64,000 bases of DNA, from the NCBI GenBank assembly GCA_024637145.1, contig JAGXFQ010000037.1, positions 44,506-108,505 on the forward strand. The letters run 5' to 3'. The position numbers and the translations under genes are program-made. Each line of letters starts with the position of its first letter. The stretch's first letter is position 1. The DNA comes from Desulfobulbaceae bacterium. Lineage in GTDB: Bacteria; Desulfobacterota; Desulfobulbia; Desulfobulbales; SURF-16. The notes under the pieces are model-generated. The model was not told where the DNA came from. It saw only the letters and a program-made list of their open reading frames with translations, and ran no database searches. Of this stretch, positions 52,582-60,762 are shown piece by piece.

Positions 52582-53853
52582 CTAGAAGCGGTCCTCAAAA
52601 TAGGGGGCCAGTACCTCGGGCAGCTTGATGGTGCCGTCCTCTTGCTGGTAGTTTTCGTAGATGGCGGCCAAGGTGCGACCTACGGCCAAGCCGGAACCGT
52701 TCAAGGTGTGGACAAAGGCGGATTTTTTCTCGCCCTCCGGCCGGTAGCGGATGCCGCCGCGCCGGGCCTGGAACTCGCCGAAATTGCTGCAGGAAGAGAT
52801 CTCCCGGTATTTTTTCTGGGCCGGCATCCACACCTCGATATCATAGGTCTTGTGGGCGGAAAAGCCTAAATCGCCGGAGCAGAGGAGCACCACCCGGTAG
52901 GGCAGACCCAGGAGCTGCAGCACCTCTTCGGCATCTGCCAGCAGGGCCTCAAGCTCGGCGTCCGACTCCTCGGGCCGGGTGAATTTCACCAGTTCCACCT
53001 TGTTGAACTGGTGCTGGCGGATCAGCCCCTTGGTGTCGCGGCCGTAGGAGCCGGCCTCGGAGCGGAAACAGGGGGTGTAGGCGCAGAATTTCACGGGCAG
53101 CTCGGCGGGGCTTAGGGTCTCATCGCGGAAGATGTTGGTCACCGGCACCTCAGCGGTGGGGATGAGCCACAGGTCGCGGTCAGAGACCGCTGTCTTGAAG
53201 AGATCATCGGCAAATTTGGGGAGCTGGCCGGTAGCGGTCATGGATTCCGTGTTCACCAGAAAGGGCGGCAGCACCTCGGTGTAGCCGTGGCGCTGGGTGT
53301 GGAGATCCAGCATGAAGGTGATCAGCGTCCTTTCCAGGCGGGAGGCAAAGCCCTTGAGCAGGGCAAAGCGGGCCCCGGAGAGCTTGGCCGCCCTTTTGAA
53401 ATCCAGGGTGTCATTTTCTTCCCCCAGGACCTGATGGGCTTTGGGGGCAAAGGAAAAGTTCCTGGGTTCACCCCAGACCCGGAGCTCGACATTGGCGCTG
53501 TCGTCATGACCAAAGGGCACGGATTCATGGGGAATGTTGGGGATGGACATGACGATCTCCTGCAGCTCCTCTTCAACCGCAAGCAGCAGCCCCTCAATCT
53601 CCTTGATCCGCTCGTTCACCCGGCGCATCTCGGCCATCAGCTCTTCCGCATCTTCCCCGGCCTTCTTACGCTTGGCAACCTCCTGGGACACGGTCTTGCG
53701 CAGGTTGCGCAGCCCCTCCACCTCGGCCAGAGAGTCACGCCGTTTCTGGTCAATGGCGCTGAAGTCACCAATGCGGGAATTCTCAATGCCCCGGAATTTG
53801 AGCTTTTCTGTGACAAAATCTATATTTTCACGGATAAAACGGAGTTCGAGCAT
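52582..53853 (-). CDS. serS: SerS, seryl-tRNA synthetase
   Basis: This 423-aa class II synthetase charges tRNA-Ser. It has the N-terminal antiparallel coiled-coil arm (about 30-105) that grips the tRNA and the class II core with motif 2 (PCFRSEAGSYGRDTKG) and motif 3 (GSGLAVGRTLAAIYENYQ). Length is normal. A GAAAGG ribosome site is present, and directly upstream lies copy B of the polypurine inverted repeat. Its stop codon lies within an 18-bp direct repeat. Confidence 0.97.
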   Translation of the reverse strand: MLELRFIRENIDFVTEKLKFRGIENSRIGDFSAIDQKRRDSLAEVEGLRNLRKTVSQEVAKRKKAGEDAEELMAEMRRVNERIKEIEGLLLAVEEELQEIVMSIPNIPHESVPFGHDDSANVELRVWGEPRNFSFAPKAHQVLGEENDTLDFKRAAKLSGARFALLKGFASRLERTLITFMLDLHTQRHGYTEVLPPFLVNTESMTATGQLPKFADDLFKTAVSDRDLWLIPTAEVPVTNIFRDETLSPAELPVKFCAYTPCFRSEAGSYGRDTKGLIRQHQFNKVELVKFTRPEESDAELEALLADAEEVLQLLGLPYRVVLLCSGDLGFSAHKTYDIEVWMPAQKKYREISSCSNFGEFQARRGGIRYRPEGEKKSAFVHTLNGSGLAVGRTLAAIYENYQQEDGTIKLPEVLAPYFEDRF

Positions 53854-53866
53854 AATGAGGTCCTTT

Positions 53867-53971
53867 CAGGGGAGTTAAAGAATGGAGAGAATGTAAAGAA
53901 CGAGAGTAGAGGGAGAGTTTACCATTCTTTATCTCCTATAACTTCTCTGCATTCTGTGCTTCTTTATTTGC
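53867..53971. repeat. Polypurine/polypyrimidine inverted repeat, copy B
   Basis: A purine-rich arm (about 53872-53918) and a pyrimidine-rich arm (about 53920-53969) lie between the moeA stop and serS start. The clearest pairing is TAAAGAATGG (53876-53885) with CCATTCTTTA (53922-53931). The style matches copies A and C. Confidence 0.65.
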
Positions 53972-53975
53972 AAAA

Positions 53976-55151
53976 TTACCACTCTGTCAAGTGAATCGTC
54001 ACCAGCTCACCCTTTTTGAGGCGGCGCCGATGGGCCGGCACCAGGATGATGCAGCTGGCTGCTTCGTGGCGCCCGGCCGGCCGCACCTGACAGCGGCCGT
54101 TGGCCAGGGTGAGGATGCCGCCCTTGAGGTTGAGCAGCCCCTTTTGCTTGATGGCCAGCTCTTCGCTGAGCTCGGCCCGCAGACTTTTGGGGCCTGGTTT
54201 GGTGCGGCCCTGGAGGGCGAGGAGCGCCGGGTGCACCAGTTCGTGGAAGAGAAGCCGCACCGCCGGTGGCGGCCCGGGCAGGCCGAAGAAGAGGGTGTTG
54301 TTTCTGGTGCCGAACAGGGTGGCCTTGCCGGGCCGCAGCCTGAGGACGCGATAATGAATGGTGACGCCGATCTTGTCAAAGGCCTGGCTCACCAGGTCAT
54401 ATTTGCCCGGACCCATGCCGCCGGTGGTGATGACCAGATCCGCCTTGTTGCTCAGCTCTTCCAGACTGCTGGTGATGGCGGCAATATCGTCTTTGACGGT
54501 GGCGGCGCCGCTTGTCAGGCCGCCGCTCTGGCTGATAAGGCCGGCCAGGAGGAAGCGATTGCCGGAGATCACCTGGCCGCTTAAGGGGTTGGCATCCACC
54601 AGCTCGCTGCCCGTGCAGATGATGGCGGCCCTGGGCCGGGCATGGACGCGGATCGATTGGGCCCCGGCAGTGGCCGCCAGGTGCATATGACCCGGGGTGA
54701 TCACCTCGCCGGCGGTGACAATGACATGGCCCTTTTTGACATCCGTACCCACGCTGCGGATGTGCGAACGGTGGGGGCACTGGATTTCGCTCAGCACCCC
54801 TTTTGACTCCCGGCACTCCTCAAAGGGGATCACCTGGTTGCAGCCGTCAGGGACCCGGCCGCCGGTCATGATGCGGATGGCGGTGTGGGGGCTGACCAGA
54901 TGCTCCCGGGTGGATCCCGCTGCTATCTCGGAGATGATGGGGAGGGGCCGGCCTTCCGCACACTCCTCCCGGCGCAGGGCAAAACCGTCCATGGCCGACT
55001 GGCGGAAATGGGGAATGGCCAGGGGGGCGGTCAGGGAGCGGGCGCAGATGCGGCCGCAGGCCGCCAGCAGGGGTATCTCCTCCTGGGCAAGGGCAGGGCT
55101 GTGGCTGACGATAAGTCGGCGGGCCTGGTCTAGGTCGAGCTGGTTGTTCAT
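53976..55151 (-). CDS. moeA: MoeA, molybdopterin molybdenumtransferase
   Basis: This 391-aa enzyme inserts molybdate into adenylated molybdopterin. Conserved pieces are RQSAMDGFALR, IRIMTGGRVPDGCNQVIPFEE, ICTGSEL and VITTGGMGPGKYDL (usually GGxSxG). The ATG at 55151 gives the family N terminus; the tracked start at 55220 adds 23 non-conserved residues. It follows mobA by 91 nt on the same strand. Together with mobA and mobB it supplies the bis-MGD cofactor that NapA requires. Copy B of the polypurine repeat follows the stop. Confidence 0.93.
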   Translation of the reverse strand: MNNQLDLDQARRLIVSHSPALAQEEIPLLAACGRICARSLTAPLAIPHFRQSAMDGFALRREECAEGRPLPIISEIAAGSTREHLVSPHTAIRIMTGGRVPDGCNQVIPFEECRESKGVLSEIQCPHRSHIRSVGTDVKKGHVIVTAGEVITPGHMHLAATAGAQSIRVHARPRAAIICTGSELVDANPLSGQVISGNRFLLAGLISQSGGLTSGAATVKDDIAAITSSLEELSNKADLVITTGGMGPGKYDLVSQAFDKIGVTIHYRVLRLRPGKATLFGTRNNTLFFGLPGPPPAVRLLFHELVHPALLALQGRTKPGPKSLRAELSEELAIKQKGLLNLKGGILTLANGRCQVRPAGRHEAASCIILVPAHRRRLKKGELVTIHLTEW

Positions 55152-55242
55152 GATGGTTTCGCCATATCCTTGGTGACGGCAGAAGCAGGGGCCGGGTCTG
55201 CTCTGACAGCCCCTTGCCAAAGCGCTGCCCTTGCGCTTTTTG

Positions 55243-55839
55243 TCAACGGCCTGCTAAAAGCTTGACGGCCTCAAGATCCGGCAGCCGGTTTATATTTTCA
55301 AAGCTGATCAGCCCCGGATCAGCCCGGCGCAGCACCTGTTCCGGTATTCTTTTGGTCCGCAGCTGTTCAAAAAGGCGGTGCAGCTGGCAACGCCCCTCCC
55401 GGAGGTTCTGTGCAACCAGGGGCAGGCAGCTCTTTCCATAGAGGGCGCAGAGCGGTTCCAGCCCTCGGCTCAGTTCCGGTACCACCGCGTCCCACCCCTC
55501 TTCTGCCTCGGCGCAGAGCAGCCGGATCAGATCTTCCTGGACCAGAGGCATGTCGCAGCCCAGCACAAAGAGCTGCGGCGCGGCCACCTGTTTGAGGGCG
55601 GCATGGATGCCGGCCAGGGGTCCTGCCCCGGGGAAGATGTCGCCGGTCATGGGCCAGCCCAGGAAGTCGTAGGTCTCGGGGCTGTTGGTCACCAGCAGGA
55701 TCTCGCTAAACAGGGAGGCGAGCAGGTCGCCGGCATGGCTGATCAGGGCCTTGTCCTGAAAGAGCGCCAGGGCCTTGTTGCTGCCAAAGCGGCTGCTCTT
55801 GCCGCCGGCCAGGATGATGCCGGCGGTATCAGCAATCAT
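55243..55839 (-). CDS. mobA: MobA, molybdenum cofactor guanylyltransferase
   Basis: This 198-aa nucleotidyltransferase attaches GMP to molybdopterin to give MGD. The GTP-binding signature is IILAGGKSSRFGSNKAL, and the metal-binding Asp is in VLGCDMPLV. Length matches E. coli MobA. It overlaps mobB by 11 bp, so the pair are co-translated. Confidence 0.94.
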   Translation of the reverse strand: MIADTAGIILAGGKSSRFGSNKALALFQDKALISHAGDLLASLFSEILLVTNSPETYDFLGWPMTGDIFPGAGPLAGIHAALKQVAAPQLFVLGCDMPLVQEDLIRLLCAEAEEGWDAVVPELSRGLEPLCALYGKSCLPLVAQNLREGRCQLHRLFEQLRTKRIPEQVLRRADPGLISFENINRLPDLEAVKLLAGR

Positions 55840-56482
55840 GCTGACAGATGGTCAGGGTGAGGTGGCGCAGATCCTCCTGGGGCCGCAGGGCGGCCAGGGT
55901 GGTCAGGACCACATTCTCCAGATATCTGGCTTCAGAGGCGTCCAGGGCGATCTCGCCGTTTGCCCCCTCCAAGGAGGAGGTCACGCACCTTTTCTTCATA
56001 TAGGTGGCGATGAGAAAATCAGCCAGCGGGCTGATGTCGTCCAGGCCGAAGCAGGGCAGGTCCGTGGCAATCCGGGCATCGCTGACAAAGGCGGCCCAGG
56101 TTGCGTTGCGGCCGGCCAGGGGTTCGCCGCCGATGGCCCGGCGGAAGACCTCCACCTTGGGATACCCTTCCCATTTATAGCCCTCGGTACAGACCAGGTC
56201 CATGTCGTGGAAATAGCGGGCCACCAGTTCCGGGATGGGGATGTCATACTCCACATCCCGGGTCATGCCGATGCCGGCCGGGGAGGAGAGGATAACGGTG
56301 TGGGCCCCGGCCTGTTTGTGGCGCCAGGTGTCCTTGCCCTTTTTGTCGAACTCAAAATCATGGACATGATGCTTGATGACGCCCACCCGCAGCCCCCGGC
56401 GGCTCAGTTCTGCCAGCAGCTTTTCCAGCAGGGTGGTTTTGCCATGGTTGGGGCGGGCTATAAAGGAAATGACTGGGGGCAT
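55829..56482 (-). CDS. mobB: MobB, GTP-binding molybdopterin-guanine dinucleotide biosynthesis adaptor
   Basis: This 217-aa P-loop GTPase helps MobA-dependent MGD formation. The expected N terminus is present (VISFIARPNHGKTTLLEKLL), but the P-loop reads ARPNHGKTT, lacking the usual first Gly of GxxxxGKT. VIKHHVHDFEFDKKGKDTWRH is the family's second signature. A C-terminal extension of about 40 residues goes beyond E. coli MobB. The start has no Shine-Dalgarno sequence; instead the pyrimidine arm of repeat copy C ends near it. Confidence 0.92.
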   Translation of the reverse strand: MPPVISFIARPNHGKTTLLEKLLAELSRRGLRVGVIKHHVHDFEFDKKGKDTWRHKQAGAHTVILSSPAGIGMTRDVEYDIPIPELVARYFHDMDLVCTEGYKWEGYPKVEVFRRAIGGEPLAGRNATWAAFVSDARIATDLPCFGLDDISPLADFLIATYMKKRCVTSSLEGANGEIALDASEARYLENVVLTTLAALRPQEDLRHLTLTICQHDC

Positions 56483-56697
56483 TTTTTTGAGAAGGTAAAG
56501 TAAAGAAAGAAGTTAAAGAAATAAAGAAGGTAAAGGAGGTAAAGAAAAAAAGAAGCCAGGGGGGGTAGGGGGGTAGAGAAGAGAGAAAGCAGCGATGGTG
56601 CCCGTGGGTCTCCATTCTCTACCTTCTGTAACTCCTCTACCTTCTTTATTTCTGCCTTTAGCTCCTCTACCTTCTTTACTTCTGCTTTTTTATCCTG
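56483..56697. repeat. Polypurine/polypyrimidine inverted repeat, copy C, with internal tandem repeat
   Basis: The purine arm 56489-56565 is built of GAAGGTAAAG-type units and the pyrimidine arm spans 56609-56692. Segments 56518-56538 and 56632-56652 are complementary at 20 of 21 positions. The pyrimidine arm contains two tandem 30-bp units starting CTCCTCTACCTTCTTTA. Confidence 0.82.
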
Positions 56698-57031
56698 GCG
56701 GCCAGCTGAGGCTGCGGCCGCCCAGGATGTGCATGTGGATATGGAAAACGGTCTGGCCGGCGCCGGCCCCGTTATTAAAGACCACCCGGAAGGCGTCTCC
56801 CACTTCCTCCTGTTTGGCGATATCCGCACCGACCCGCATCATTTTGCCGATGATCTTCTCGTCCTCTTCAGTAAGGGCGGCCGGACCACTTATATGTTTC
56901 TTGGGGATGACCAGGAAATGGACGGGGGCCTGGGGGCTGATGTCCCGGAAGGCATAGACGTCATCATCCTCATAGAGCCGGTCAGAGGGGATGTCACCCT
57001 TAATAATTTTGCAAAAGAGGCAATCGGCCAT
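56690..57031 (-). CDS. hinT: HIT-family nucleotide-binding protein (HinT)
   Basis: This 113-aa histidine-triad hydrolase has HIHMHILGG at the C terminus and CLFCKIIKGDIPS at the N terminus. The first Cys pair (C4, C7) could bind zinc. HinT hydrolyses purine nucleoside phosphoramidates and aminoacyl-AMP. It is the first gene of the reverse-strand hinT-mobB-mobA-moeA-serS run; the 207-nt gap to mobB is filled by repeat copy C. Confidence 0.95.
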   Translation of the reverse strand: MADCLFCKIIKGDIPSDRLYEDDDVYAFRDISPQAPVHFLVIPKKHISGPAALTEEDEKIIGKMMRVGADIAKQEEVGDAFRVVFNNGAGAGQTVFHIHMHILGGRSLSWPPG

Positions 57032-57261
57032 GGCAAACCTCGCAGTGGTGAAGGGGAAAGGGGCTTTGGTTTACAGGAAAGGCCGCCGGCGATGCCTGCA
57101 GAGCAAAAATGTACAGAAGCCGGGCGAGAATGTCAATTTTTATAGACAGGGCCGCTGCCTCTCTTGAGGGGCCCTCTGGAAATCGTCAGCACTGCCCACC
57201 GCTTTCTTGACATCCAAAAAAGGATGTGGTTGGCTTTGCCGCCACAGGGGAGGAACCTGCC

Positions 57262-58581
57262 ATGCCCACTCATTACGATATTTTTATTAAGAATTGCCGG
57301 ATATTACAGCCTGCCGGCCAGGGCCATCAGCTGGTGAGCGGCTCCATCGGCATCCGCCACGGCCGTCTGACGGCCATAGGCGCTGCAGGGCTCGGTCCCG
57401 GCGCCACAGCGGATCGCCTCATTGAAGGTGACGGCCTTGTTGCCATGCCCGGCCTGGTCAACTGCCATGTCCACGGGGCCATGACCCTCTTCCGGGGCCT
57501 GGCCGATGACCTGCCCCTTATGACCTGGCTGGAGGAGCACATCTTTCCGGCCGAGGCCCGCTTTGTCTCTGCCGAGATGGTCTATTGGTGCACCAAGCTG
57601 GCCGCAGCCGAGATGCTGCTTTCCGGCACCACCACCGCCGCGGACGGCTATTTTTATATGGAGGCCGCGGCCCGCGCCTACCGGGAAAGCGGCATGCGGG
57701 CCATTCTGGGCCAGGCCGTGGTGGATTTTCCAGTGCCCGGGGTGGCTGATCCGGGCCAGAACATCAAGGCGGTCACCGCCTTTATTGATGGCTTCCCCCC
57801 TTCGTCGCTGCTGCAGCCCGCTGTTTTTGCCCATTCGCCCTACACCTGCAGTGCGGAAACCCTGGTGCGGGCCCGGGCCGTGGCCCGGGAAAAAGAGGTG
57901 CCCTTTTTCATCCATCTGGCGGAAACCAGGGGGGAAGAGCTGCTCATCGGGGCCGGAGACCTGAGTCCGGTGGCCTATCTCGACTCCCTGGCCCTTCTTG
58001 ATCCGGGGGTCATTGCCGTGCACTGTGTCTGGCTCTCTGAGGCGGATATGGATATCCTGGCCCGCCGCGGCTGCCGGGTGGTCACCTGTCCTGAATCAAA
58101 CATGAAGCTGGGCTCCGGCGTGGCGCCGGTGCCGGCCATGCTGGCGCGCCATATCCCGGTGGGCCTGGGCACGGACAGCTGTGCCTCCAATAATGATCTT
58201 GATCTCTTCGGCGAGATGGACAGCTGCGCCAAGCTGGCCAAGGTCCATAATATGCAGCCCGAGCTGTTGCCCGCCCAGGAGGTGCTCACCATGGCCACCA
58301 GCATGGGCGCCGCCTGTCTCGGGCTGGCCGATATCGGCACCCTGGCCGTGGGCATGAAGGCCGATCTTATCCTGGTTGATTGCCGGAGCCCCCGGCTTAC
58401 CCCGCTGTTCAGCCCTGATCTCCTGGTCTATGGGGCCAGGGGCGGCGATGTCGATACCGTCATTGTCGACGGCAGGCTGGTTGTGTCCCAAGGAGAAGTG
58501 CTGACCATGGATGTGCAAGAGATTATGGCCCGGGTGCGCGCTCTGGCCGGGCAGGTTGCCGAGGCTGATCATGGAAAATAA
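57262..58581 (+). CDS. 5-methylthioadenosine/S-adenosylhomocysteine deaminase (MtaD-like amidohydrolase)
   Basis: This 439-aa metal-dependent amidohydrolase has metal ligands in VNCHVHGAMTLFRG, a His in HLAETRGEE, VIAVHCVWLSE and the catalytic Asp in GLGTDSCASNNDLDLFGEM. This pattern is typical of MTA/SAH deaminases, which recycle the by-products of radical SAM and methylation reactions; related cytosine or triazine hydrolases are possible. The ATG at 57262 has GGGGAGG 9 nt upstream and is preferred over the tracked 57226. It overlaps the next gene by 11 bp. Confidence 0.88.
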   Translation: MPTHYDIFIKNCRILQPAGQGHQLVSGSIGIRHGRLTAIGAAGLGPGATADRLIEGDGLVAMPGLVNCHVHGAMTLFRGLADDLPLMTWLEEHIFPAEARFVSAEMVYWCTKLAAAEMLLSGTTTAADGYFYMEAAARAYRESGMRAILGQAVVDFPVPGVADPGQNIKAVTAFIDGFPPSSLLQPAVFAHSPYTCSAETLVRARAVAREKEVPFFIHLAETRGEELLIGAGDLSPVAYLDSLALLDPGVIAVHCVWLSEADMDILARRGCRVVTCPESNMKLGSGVAPVPAMLARHIPVGLGTDSCASNNDLDLFGEMDSCAKLAKVHNMQPELLPAQEVLTMATSMGAACLGLADIGTLAVGMKADLILVDCRSPRLTPLFSPDLLVYGARGGDVDTVIVDGRLVVSQGEVLTMDVQEIMARVRALAGQVAEADHGK

Positions 58582-59263
58582 TATCCCGGTGTCGCCCTGG
58601 GCCATCCACCGCCGCCTCTATGACTGGATGCTCCACTGGGCCCAAACCCCCTATGGCGTGCCCGCCCTGGTGCTGCTGGCCTTTGCTGAAAGCAGCTTTT
58701 TCCCCATCCCGCCGGATGTCCTTCTTGTCGCCCTGGTGTTGGGTACACCCCGGCGCTGGCGTTATCTGGCCCTGGTCTGTACGGCGGGTTCGGTGGTGGG
58801 GGGGCTGGCCGGTTACGGCATAGGGGTGTTCGCCTGGGAAACCGCGGGGCGCTGGATTGTCGAGAATATCGCCCACACGAGGCTGGTGCCGGTGGAGGGG
58901 CGGCTGGATATCGCCCTGCCCGCCTATCTGGTGGACACCTTTGGCGAGGCCCTGGGCGGCAGCTACCTCTTTCAGGTCTATGACCGCTGGAACGCCTGGA
59001 TTGTCTTTGTCTTCGGGCTCACCCCCCTGCCCTACAAGCTGACCACCATTACGGCCGGGGTTGCCAGGGTCAATATCCCGGTCTTCATGGCGGCGTCGCT
59101 GGCGGCCCGGGCCGCCCGCTTCTTCCTGGTGGCCTGGATTATCCACCGCTGGGGGCCGCCGGCCAGGGTCTTTATCGACCGCTACTTCAACCTGCTCTGT
59201 ATTGCCTTTACGGTGCTGCTCATCGGCGGCTTTGTGCTCCTGGCTCTGCTCTCCGGGGAATAG
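58571..59263 (+). CDS. YqaA/DedA-family membrane protein
   Basis: This 230-aa inner-membrane protein of the SNARE-associated/DedA superfamily has about four to five hydrophobic segments, the early motif ESSFFPIPPDVLL and the later GLTPLPYKLTTITAG. DedA-type proteins are lipid flippases or scramblases, for example for undecaprenyl phosphate or phosphatidylethanolamine; the YqaA branch is uncharacterised. The ATG at 58571 lies inside the end of the deaminase gene, so translation is probably coupled. Confidence 0.87.
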   Translation: MENNIPVSPWAIHRRLYDWMLHWAQTPYGVPALVLLAFAESSFFPIPPDVLLVALVLGTPRRWRYLALVCTAGSVVGGLAGYGIGVFAWETAGRWIVENIAHTRLVPVEGRLDIALPAYLVDTFGEALGGSYLFQVYDRWNAWIVFVFGLTPLPYKLTTITAGVARVNIPVFMAASLAARAARFFLVAWIIHRWGPPARVFIDRYFNLLCIAFTVLLIGGFVLLALLSGE

Positions 59264-59329
59264 GGTGCTGTCCGGGGTTCTTTAAAAAGAGGGGACACAG
59301 GGAAAAGGCAGGGCTGCCCGGGAGGCGGC

Positions 59330-59971
59330 TTATTCCTGCCAGCCGTGTTGGCCGATGAGGCTGACAAAACGGACCTGCTCGATGACCCGGCGGCTTATCT
59401 GGCCATCCTCTTTGGTGAGCACCACCAGTTCCTGGAGGGTGCGGTCGCCAATGGGGATCACCAGGCGGCCCGGGTCGGCAAGCTGATCAATCAGGGGTTG
59501 GGGGATCTCCGGGCCTGCTGCCGTGACGATGATGGCGGCAAAGGGGCCGTATTGGGGCCAGCCCACTGTGCCGTCATCCGTGGTGCAGAGGGCGTTGAAG
59601 ACCTGCAGCTGGTCCAGGGTCTGCCTGGCCCGGATGTGCAGTTCCTTGAGGCGTTCAATGGAAAAAACGCGATCGGCCAGCCGGGCCAGCACCGAGGTCT
59701 GGTAGCCGCAGCCGGTGCCGATCTCAAGGACGCTTTCCTCGCCTCTCAGTTCCAGGGCCTGGGTCATGAGGGCGACAATATAGGGCTGCGAGATGGTCTG
59801 GCCCAGGCCGATGGGCATGGAAAAATCCCCATAGGCCTGGTTGCGCAAGGCATCCTGGACAAAGAGATGGCGGGGCACGGCAGCCATGGCAGCCAGCACG
59901 CGCTCGTCGCTAATCCCTCTGGGCAGCAGCTGCTCACGGATCATCCGCATCCGCGCGGAGTCGAAATTCAT
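59330..59971 (-). CDS. pcm: Pcm, protein-L-isoaspartate O-methyltransferase
   Basis: This 213-aa SAM methyltransferase repairs isomerised Asp/Asn residues. The SAM motif is VLEIGTGCGYQTSVLA, and substrate motifs are GQTISQPYIVALM and FAAIIVTAAGPEIP. The start at 59971 matches family length; the tracked ORF to 60175 runs into the upstream gene. It is four bases downstream of the lipoprotein gene stop and so co-transcribed. SurE, often nearby, is not seen. Confidence 0.94.
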   Translation of the reverse strand: MNFDSARMRMIREQLLPRGISDERVLAAMAAVPRHLFVQDALRNQAYGDFSMPIGLGQTISQPYIVALMTQALELRGEESVLEIGTGCGYQTSVLARLADRVFSIERLKELHIRARQTLDQLQVFNALCTTDDGTVGWPQYGPFAAIIVTAAGPEIPQPLIDQLADPGRLVIPIGDRTLQELVVLTKEDGQISRRVIEQVRFVSLIGQHGWQE

Positions 59972-59975
59972 GGTC

Positions 59976-60356
59976 TTAATGGACGGCGGGTTCTGGAGCA
60001 GGGAGGGCCTCTTCATATTGCTTTTCCGTGGCCGCCCGGTACTGGCAGTCGGTGACCATGTCACCGCTGAAGGTGATATAGACCAGGTCGTAGGTGGCGC
60101 TGCCGAAGGCCCAGTTGAGCACCGGCGTCTTCTTGAGCAGGCTTTTATGCTCTTCCACAAAAATCCACACCTCACCGGCCTCTGTGGCGGTTGTCACGTG
60201 TGGCGTGCCCATATAGGCAAGCACATCTTTTTTTGTGGTGCCCTGGCTGATTAGACAGGCATCGGAGTTGAGATGGCGGATGGGCTCTTTGCTGCAGCCA
60301 CCCACAAAGAGCAGAAGGGCCAGACAGCAGAGAAGGGATCTGAGGGTGTATTGCAT
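59976..60356 (-). CDS. Small BamE/OmlA-like lipoprotein
   Basis: This protein of about 126 aa has a lipoprotein signal peptide (lipobox VGGC) and a short SmpA/OmlA-like domain: ISQGTTKKDVLAYMGTP is the typical helix-turn before the beta strands. BamE helps the BAM complex assemble outer-membrane proteins, but many small lipoproteins share this fold, so the name is tentative. The ATG at 60356 starts at the signal peptide; the tracked ORF to 60464 adds 36 residues without features. No strong ribosome site is visible. Confidence 0.75.
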   Translation of the reverse strand: MQYTLRSLLCCLALLLFVGGCSKEPIRHLNSDACLISQGTTKKDVLAYMGTPHVTTATEAGEVWIFVEEHKSLLKKTPVLNWAFGSATYDLVYITFSGDMVTDCQYRAATEKQYEEALPAPEPAVH

Positions 60357-60762
60357 GGCAAGATTATAAGGGCTGAAAAGGGTTAAGGAATCATGAAGCG
60401 CTTTTGTCCGGACCACGCTCGATTTTGACAGGGCCAGAGTAGCCGGAAGTAGGGAAATTTGCAAGCATGCAAACGGCTGAGGGGGAAGCGTCGCGGTCCG
60501 CGCTTTTTTGGGGAGAAAAGGCCAAAAAAAAGAGAAAGGCCGGGGGCAACATGCAGAAATCCTTGACCATATGGGGAAAGGTGGAATAGGTTAGGGGAAA
60601 AGATGAAGTAACTCGTTAGAAATCCAGGGGAATTTGCAGGTCAGTTGTCTGGAGGGGAGCACTACATATTGTGGGTGCCCTCTTTTTGAAAAAGGTGGTG
60701 GCTTTCGTGGCCACCCCGGCTAGGCAAGCGATCCGGCCGGGTAGAGAGAAGGTAAGAGAATC
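60357..60762. other. 406-bp intergenic region between divergent genes
   Basis: No credible gene lies in the gap. It is purine-rich on the forward strand, with TTGACC at 60563 followed by a weak -10, and several G runs. An AGAGAAGGTAAGAG sequence precedes the next start and may act as the ribosome site. Nothing else is recognised. Confidence 0.4.

Larger units (their letters stand above)
52392..52584. repeat. 18-bp direct repeat flanking a small insertion
   Basis: GTCTGCCGCGGGGCCCTA occurs at 52392-52409 and again at 52567-52584, each time 10-14 nt after a terminator T run. The second copy overlaps the serS stop codon. Confidence 0.75.

Noticed and set aside
53854-53975. T-box leader for serS
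   Set aside because: No T-box consensus (GGGTGG...CCGCG) on the sense strand; the sequence is a polypurine/polypyrimidine repeat.
56483-56697. CRISPR array
   Set aside because: The repeats are variable purine units without regular spacers, and they form inverted arms; no cas genes are present.
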